Assembly: GCA_017465545.1 (NCBI GenBank)
Contig: JAFTVY010000051.1
Span: 35,813-99,812, forward strand
Direction: 5' to 3'
DNA from: Ruminiclostridium sp.
GTDB lineage: Bacteria > Bacillota > Clostridia > Oscillospirales > Ruminococcaceae
DNA length: 64,000 nt
Made by a program: the position numbers and the translations under genes
Shown: positions 60,815 through 64,000 of the stretch, in pieces
Layout: every line of letters starts with the position of its first letter
How positions within the stretch are numbered: the first letter of the stretch is position 1
The notes under the pieces: model-generated
What the model was told of the DNA's origin: nothing
Databases searched by the model: none
Seen by the model: the letters and a program-made list of their open reading frames with translations, nothing else

Positions 60815-61921
60815 ATGACTTTAAACCTGATTAAAGCAAAGACCGCATATCTTATTTTAGCGGACGGCACAATCTTCAAGGGCAAGAGCTTTGGAAGTGA
60901 AGGCAAGGCAATCGGTGAGATTGTATTCAGCACGTCAATGGTTGGCTATCAGGAGGCTATCACAGATCCCTCCTACTGCGGACAGATAATGGTGCAGACC
61001 TTCCCCCTTATCGGTAACTACGGTGTGAACGCTGAGGACTATTCCTCGGACAAAATCGCTATAAACGGATATATCGTCCGTGAATACTGTGAGGCACCCT
61101 CCAACTTCCGTTGTGAAGGAGATATAGACAGCTTCCTCAAAAAGCACGGAATAATCGGTCTTTTCGATATAGATACAAGAAGACTTACAAGAATCCTTCG
61201 TGAAAAGGGCGTTATGAACGGTATGATCACTACTGAAGAGCCTACGGAAGAATTCCTTGCAAAGGCAAACCTCGAAATCAAGGAATATAAGATAACCGGT
61301 GCAGTAGAAAAGGTAAGCGGCGAAAAGAAGACCTTTACAGCAGAAAACGGCAAGTATAAGGTTGCTCTTATCGACTACGGCTTTACAAAGAACATAGTAA
61401 ATTCTCTCACAAGGAGAGGCTGTGACGTGACTGTATTTCCCTGGAACGTAACAGCGGCAGAAATAAAGGAATTTGCTCCCGACGGAATTCTGCTTTCAAA
61501 CGGACCTGCAGATCCCAAGGAATGCGAAACAGCGGTAAGCACGTTAAAGGAGCTTATCGCAGAAAACATTCCTACCTTTGCTATAGGTCTGGGACACCAG
61601 CTCTTAGCTTTAGCAAACGGCTTTGATACTGAAAAGCTGAAGTACGGACACAGAGGTGCAAGCCAGCCTGTAACAGATATCAGCTTCGGTACTACTTACG
61701 TTACCTCACAGAATCACGGCTATGCAGTAATCAGCGACAGCATCGATACTGCAAAGGCTGAAATAAGCCACGTCAATGCAAACGATAAGACCTGCGAGGG
61801 TATCGCATATAAGAATGCTCCCGCATTCTCGGTACAGTTCCGCCCCGAAACAGGTGAGCAGAAGAGCACAACGTCTTATCTTTATGACAAATTTATCGGT
61901 CTGATGGAGGGAAATAAGTAA
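60815..61921 (+). CDS. carA: carbamoyl phosphate synthase small chain, glutaminase triad lost
   Basis: CarA normally splits glutamine and passes ammonia to CarB. The 368-residue protein has the full CarA fold: N-domain (VGYQEAITDPSY), linker, and class I amidotransferase domain (LSNGPADP, YGHRGASQPV, SQNHGYAV). The nucleophile elbow reads AIGLGHQ, with G258 (codon GGT, 61586-61588) where the family has Cys. The later QFHPE motif reads QFRPE, so R343 (CGC, 61841-61843) replaces the catalytic His; E345 stays. A functional glutaminase is not expected, so the CarAB pair should depend on free ammonia. It starts 38 bp after pyrF and ends 1 base before carB. Confidence 0.95.
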   Translation: MTLNLIKAKTAYLILADGTIFKGKSFGSEGKAIGEIVFSTSMVGYQEAITDPSYCGQIMVQTFPLIGNYGVNAEDYSSDKIAINGYIVREYCEAPSNFRCEGDIDSFLKKHGIIGLFDIDTRRLTRILREKGVMNGMITTEEPTEEFLAKANLEIKEYKITGAVEKVSGEKKTFTAENGKYKVALIDYGFTKNIVNSLTRRGCDVTVFPWNVTAAEIKEFAPDGILLSNGPADPKECETAVSTLKELIAENIPTFAIGLGHQLLALANGFDTEKLKYGHRGASQPVTDISFGTTYVTSQNHGYAVISDSIDTAKAEISHVNANDKTCEGIAYKNAPAFSVQFRPETGEQKSTTSYLYDKFIGLMEGNK

Positions 61922-61922
61922 T

Positions 61923-64000
61923 ATGCCATTAAGAAGTGATATCAAAAAGGTTCTCGTAATCGGTTCAGGACCTATCGTAATCGGTCAGGCAGCAGAGTTT
62001 GACTATGCAGGCACACAGGCTTGCCGTGCATTGAAGCAGGAGGGACTTGAGGTTGTATTAGTAAACTCAAACCCTGCTACAATTATGACGGACAAGCATA
62101 TGGCCGACAAAATCTATATCGAGCCCTTAACACTTGACGTAATAAAGAAGATAATCAAGATTGAAAAGCCTGACAGCATTCTGTCAAACCTCGGCGGTCA
62201 GACAGGTCTTACTCTTTCAATGCAGCTTGCAGAAGAGGGCTTCCTTGCTGAAAATAACGTAAAGCTTCTCGGTTCTAACCCTGAAACTATCCACAAGGCA
62301 GAGGACAGACAGGCATTCAAGGATACAATGGAGGCTATCGGTGAGCCCTGCATTCCTTCAAAGGTTGTAGAAACAGTTGAAGATGCAATGGACTTTGCGA
62401 AGGTTATCGACTACCCCGTAATCGTAAGACCTGCCTTCACTCTTGGTGGTACAGGCGGCGGTATTGCATACGATGAGAAGGAGCTTCATGAAATCGCTAC
62501 AAACGGTCTTCGTTTATCTCCTATCACACAGATACTTGTTGAAAAGTGTATCTCCGGCTGGAAGGAAATCGAATTTGAGGTTATCCGTGATGCCAAGGGA
62601 AATGCTATCACAGTATGTTCAATGGAAAACATGGACCCTGTAGGCGTACACACAGGCGACAGTATAGTAGTTGCTCCTGCAGTATCTCTTACAGACATAG
62701 AATATCAGATGCTCCGCACAGCGGCGCTGAATATCGTTCAGGCACTTGAAGTAGAAGGCGGCTGTAACTGTCAGTTTGCATTAAAGCCCGACAGCTTTGA
62801 ATATGCGGTAATCGAGGTTAACCCCAGAGTTTCCCGTTCTTCTGCGCTTGCTTCCAAGGCTACGGGTTATCCTATCGCTAAGGTAGCGGCAAAGATTGCT
62901 ATAGGCTACTGCCTTGACGAAATCTTAAACCAGGTAACAGGCAAGACCTACGCCTGCTTTGAGCCTTCTATCGACTACATCGTAGTAAAGTTCCCCAAGT
63001 GGCCCTTTGATAAGTTCGTTTATGCAAAGAAGACGCTTGGTACACAGATGAAGGCAACCGGTGAGATCATGTCCATCGCTCCCAGCTTTGAGGCGGCTAT
63101 GATGAAGGCTGTACGTTCAATTGAGCTTGGCATGGACACACTCTCCAAAAAGGCTTTCGCAGAGCTTTCTGACGAAGAAATCAGAGCAAATCTCCACAAC
63201 GTTGACGTTGACAGATGCTTCTGCATCTTTGAGGCTCTTAAGAGAGGCATCAGCGTTGAAGAAATAAACGAAATCACAAAGGTTGACAAGTGGTTTATTT
63301 CAAAGCTCTTAAATCTTGCAGAGCTTGAAAAGTGGCTTGCTGAGGGTGAGCTTACTCAGGAAAAATACGACCTTGCAAAGAAGTACTGCTACCTTGATAA
63401 GTCTATCGAAAAGATTTCAGGTCAGTCAATTGCCGACAAGGGTATAAAGACACGTCAGGCTGTATATAAGATGGTTGATACCTGCGCCGCAGAATTTGCC
63501 GCAGAAACTCCCTACTTCTACAGCACCTATGATGATGAAAACGAAGCGGCTGAATTCATAAAGCAGCACCCCACGGACAAGAAGAAGGTTATAGTATTCG
63601 GCTCAGGTCCTATCCGTATCGGTCAGGGTATCGAATTCGACTACTGCTCCGTTCACTGTGTATGGGCGTTAAAGGAGCTGGGCTACGAGGCAATCATCTG
63701 CAACAACAACCCCGAAACAGTTTCTACCGACTTTGATACAGGCGACAGACTCTATTTCGATCCCCTTACCTTTGAGGACGTTGACGCTCTTATCGCAACA
63801 GAACAGCCCTACGGCGTTGTTGTTCAGTTCGGTGGTCAGACCGCTATCAAGCTGACAAAGCACCTTCAGGAAACAGGAGTCAGAATTTTAGGTACTTCTG
63901 CCCAGAGCATTGACGATGCAGAGGACAGAGAAAAGTTCGACGAGCTTCTTGAAAAGTGCGGAATCCCCAGACCTGCAGGCCACACCGTATTCACAACCGA
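61923..64000 (+). CDS. carB: carbamoyl phosphate synthase large chain, 5' part
   Basis: CarB makes carbamoyl phosphate from bicarbonate, ammonia and two ATP. The first 692 codons of about 1070 are in the window. The first ATP-grasp half begins VLVIGSGPIVIGQAAEFDY (about 10-28), with RPAFTLGGTGGGI and EVNPRVSRSSALASKATGYP. The oligomerisation region follows, and the second half starts near residue 558 (VIVFGSGPIRIGQGIEFDY). No frameshift or missing motif is seen in this part. ATG 61923 follows the carA stop after one base. Confidence 0.96.
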   Translation, partial: MPLRSDIKKVLVIGSGPIVIGQAAEFDYAGTQACRALKQEGLEVVLVNSNPATIMTDKHMADKIYIEPLTLDVIKKIIKIEKPDSILSNLGGQTGLTLSMQLAEEGFLAENNVKLLGSNPETIHKAEDRQAFKDTMEAIGEPCIPSKVVETVEDAMDFAKVIDYPVIVRPAFTLGGTGGGIAYDEKELHEIATNGLRLSPITQILVEKCISGWKEIEFEVIRDAKGNAITVCSMENMDPVGVHTGDSIVVAPAVSLTDIEYQMLRTAALNIVQALEVEGGCNCQFALKPDSFEYAVIEVNPRVSRSSALASKATGYPIAKVAAKIAIGYCLDEILNQVTGKTYACFEPSIDYIVVKFPKWPFDKFVYAKKTLGTQMKATGEIMSIAPSFEAAMMKAVRSIELGMDTLSKKAFAELSDEEIRANLHNVDVDRCFCIFEALKRGISVEEINEITKVDKWFISKLLNLAELEKWLAEGELTQEKYDLAKKYCYLDKSIEKISGQSIADKGIKTRQAVYKMVDTCAAEFAAETPYFYSTYDDENEAAEFIKQHPTDKKKVIVFGSGPIRIGQGIEFDYCSVHCVWALKELGYEAIICNNNPETVSTDFDTGDRLYFDPLTFEDVDALIATEQPYGVVVQFGGQTAIKLTKHLQETGVRILGTSAQSIDDAEDREKFDELLEKCGIPRPAGHTVFTT

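Overview
The window looks like chromosome of an endospore-lineage Clostridium relative, most likely Oscillospiraceae/Ruminococcaceae. Support comes from SpoIIE and a CwlD-type amidase, the Bacillus-like orders miaB-ylbF/ricA-mutS-mutL-miaA-hfq and ylmE-sepF-ylmH-divIVA-lspA-rluD, purine-rich Shine-Dalgarno sites (AAAGGA/GGAGG), and sigma-A promoters with 17-bp spacers and frequent TGn extensions. GTG and TTG starts are common and one gene appears to start at ATT. I saw no tRNA, rRNA, CRISPR array, insertion sequence or prophage gene.

Layout. 1-4014: end of a Gld-type ABC operon (ATPase tail, permease, GldG-like protein, DUF4340 protein). 4098-5820: a small unknown protein, a YcgL-type nucleotidyltransferase and a small lipoprotein, with structured spacers. 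6302-9049: a cytoplasmic GH3 beta-glucosidase behind a promoter overlapped by a cre-like site. 9183-11595: two uncharacterised genes. 11648-16852: ackA (minus strand) divergent from tmcAL, then murL and murD2. 16966-22390: lon, engB, an RlmN/Cfr-family methyltransferase, a Nudix hydrolase and rfbB. 22485-33681: a surface-glycan cluster (GT4, two double-GT2 enzymes, three tandem alpha/beta-hydrolase paralogues, ugd), with a convergent HAD/COG5610 gene to 35706. 35901-41366: cwlD-like, radA, ksgA, spoIIE. 41501-49481: RNA modification, mismatch repair and hfq. 49490-56060: the division/septum neighbourhood with lspA, rluD and a HAD phosphatase. 56139-58278: split transketolase and a lone feoA. 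58343-64000: a pyrimidine operon (promoter, leader attenuator, pyrC, pyrF, carA, carB cut by the window end).

Three points stand out. First, CarA has Gly258 where the glutaminase nucleophile Cys should be and Arg343 where the catalytic His should be, while the fold motifs and Glu345 remain. This predicts a glutamine-independent, ammonia-fed carbamoyl phosphate synthetase in a bacterium, like vertebrate CPS I. Second, murL and a MurD2-like ligase lie together, which predicts the alternative peptidoglycan route in which L-Glu is added and then epimerised; that route was worked out in Xanthomonas. Third, the three tandem hydrolase-like genes in the glycan cluster are mosaics: copies 1 and 2 share their 5' ends, copies 1 and 3 share their 3' halves.

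Regulatory points include a Spo0A/spoIIE-like promoter with a 21-bp spacer whose start lies inside an upstream terminator, a pyr leader terminator without a recognisable PyrR motif, and two structured intergenic elements (4467-4598 and 6078-6160).
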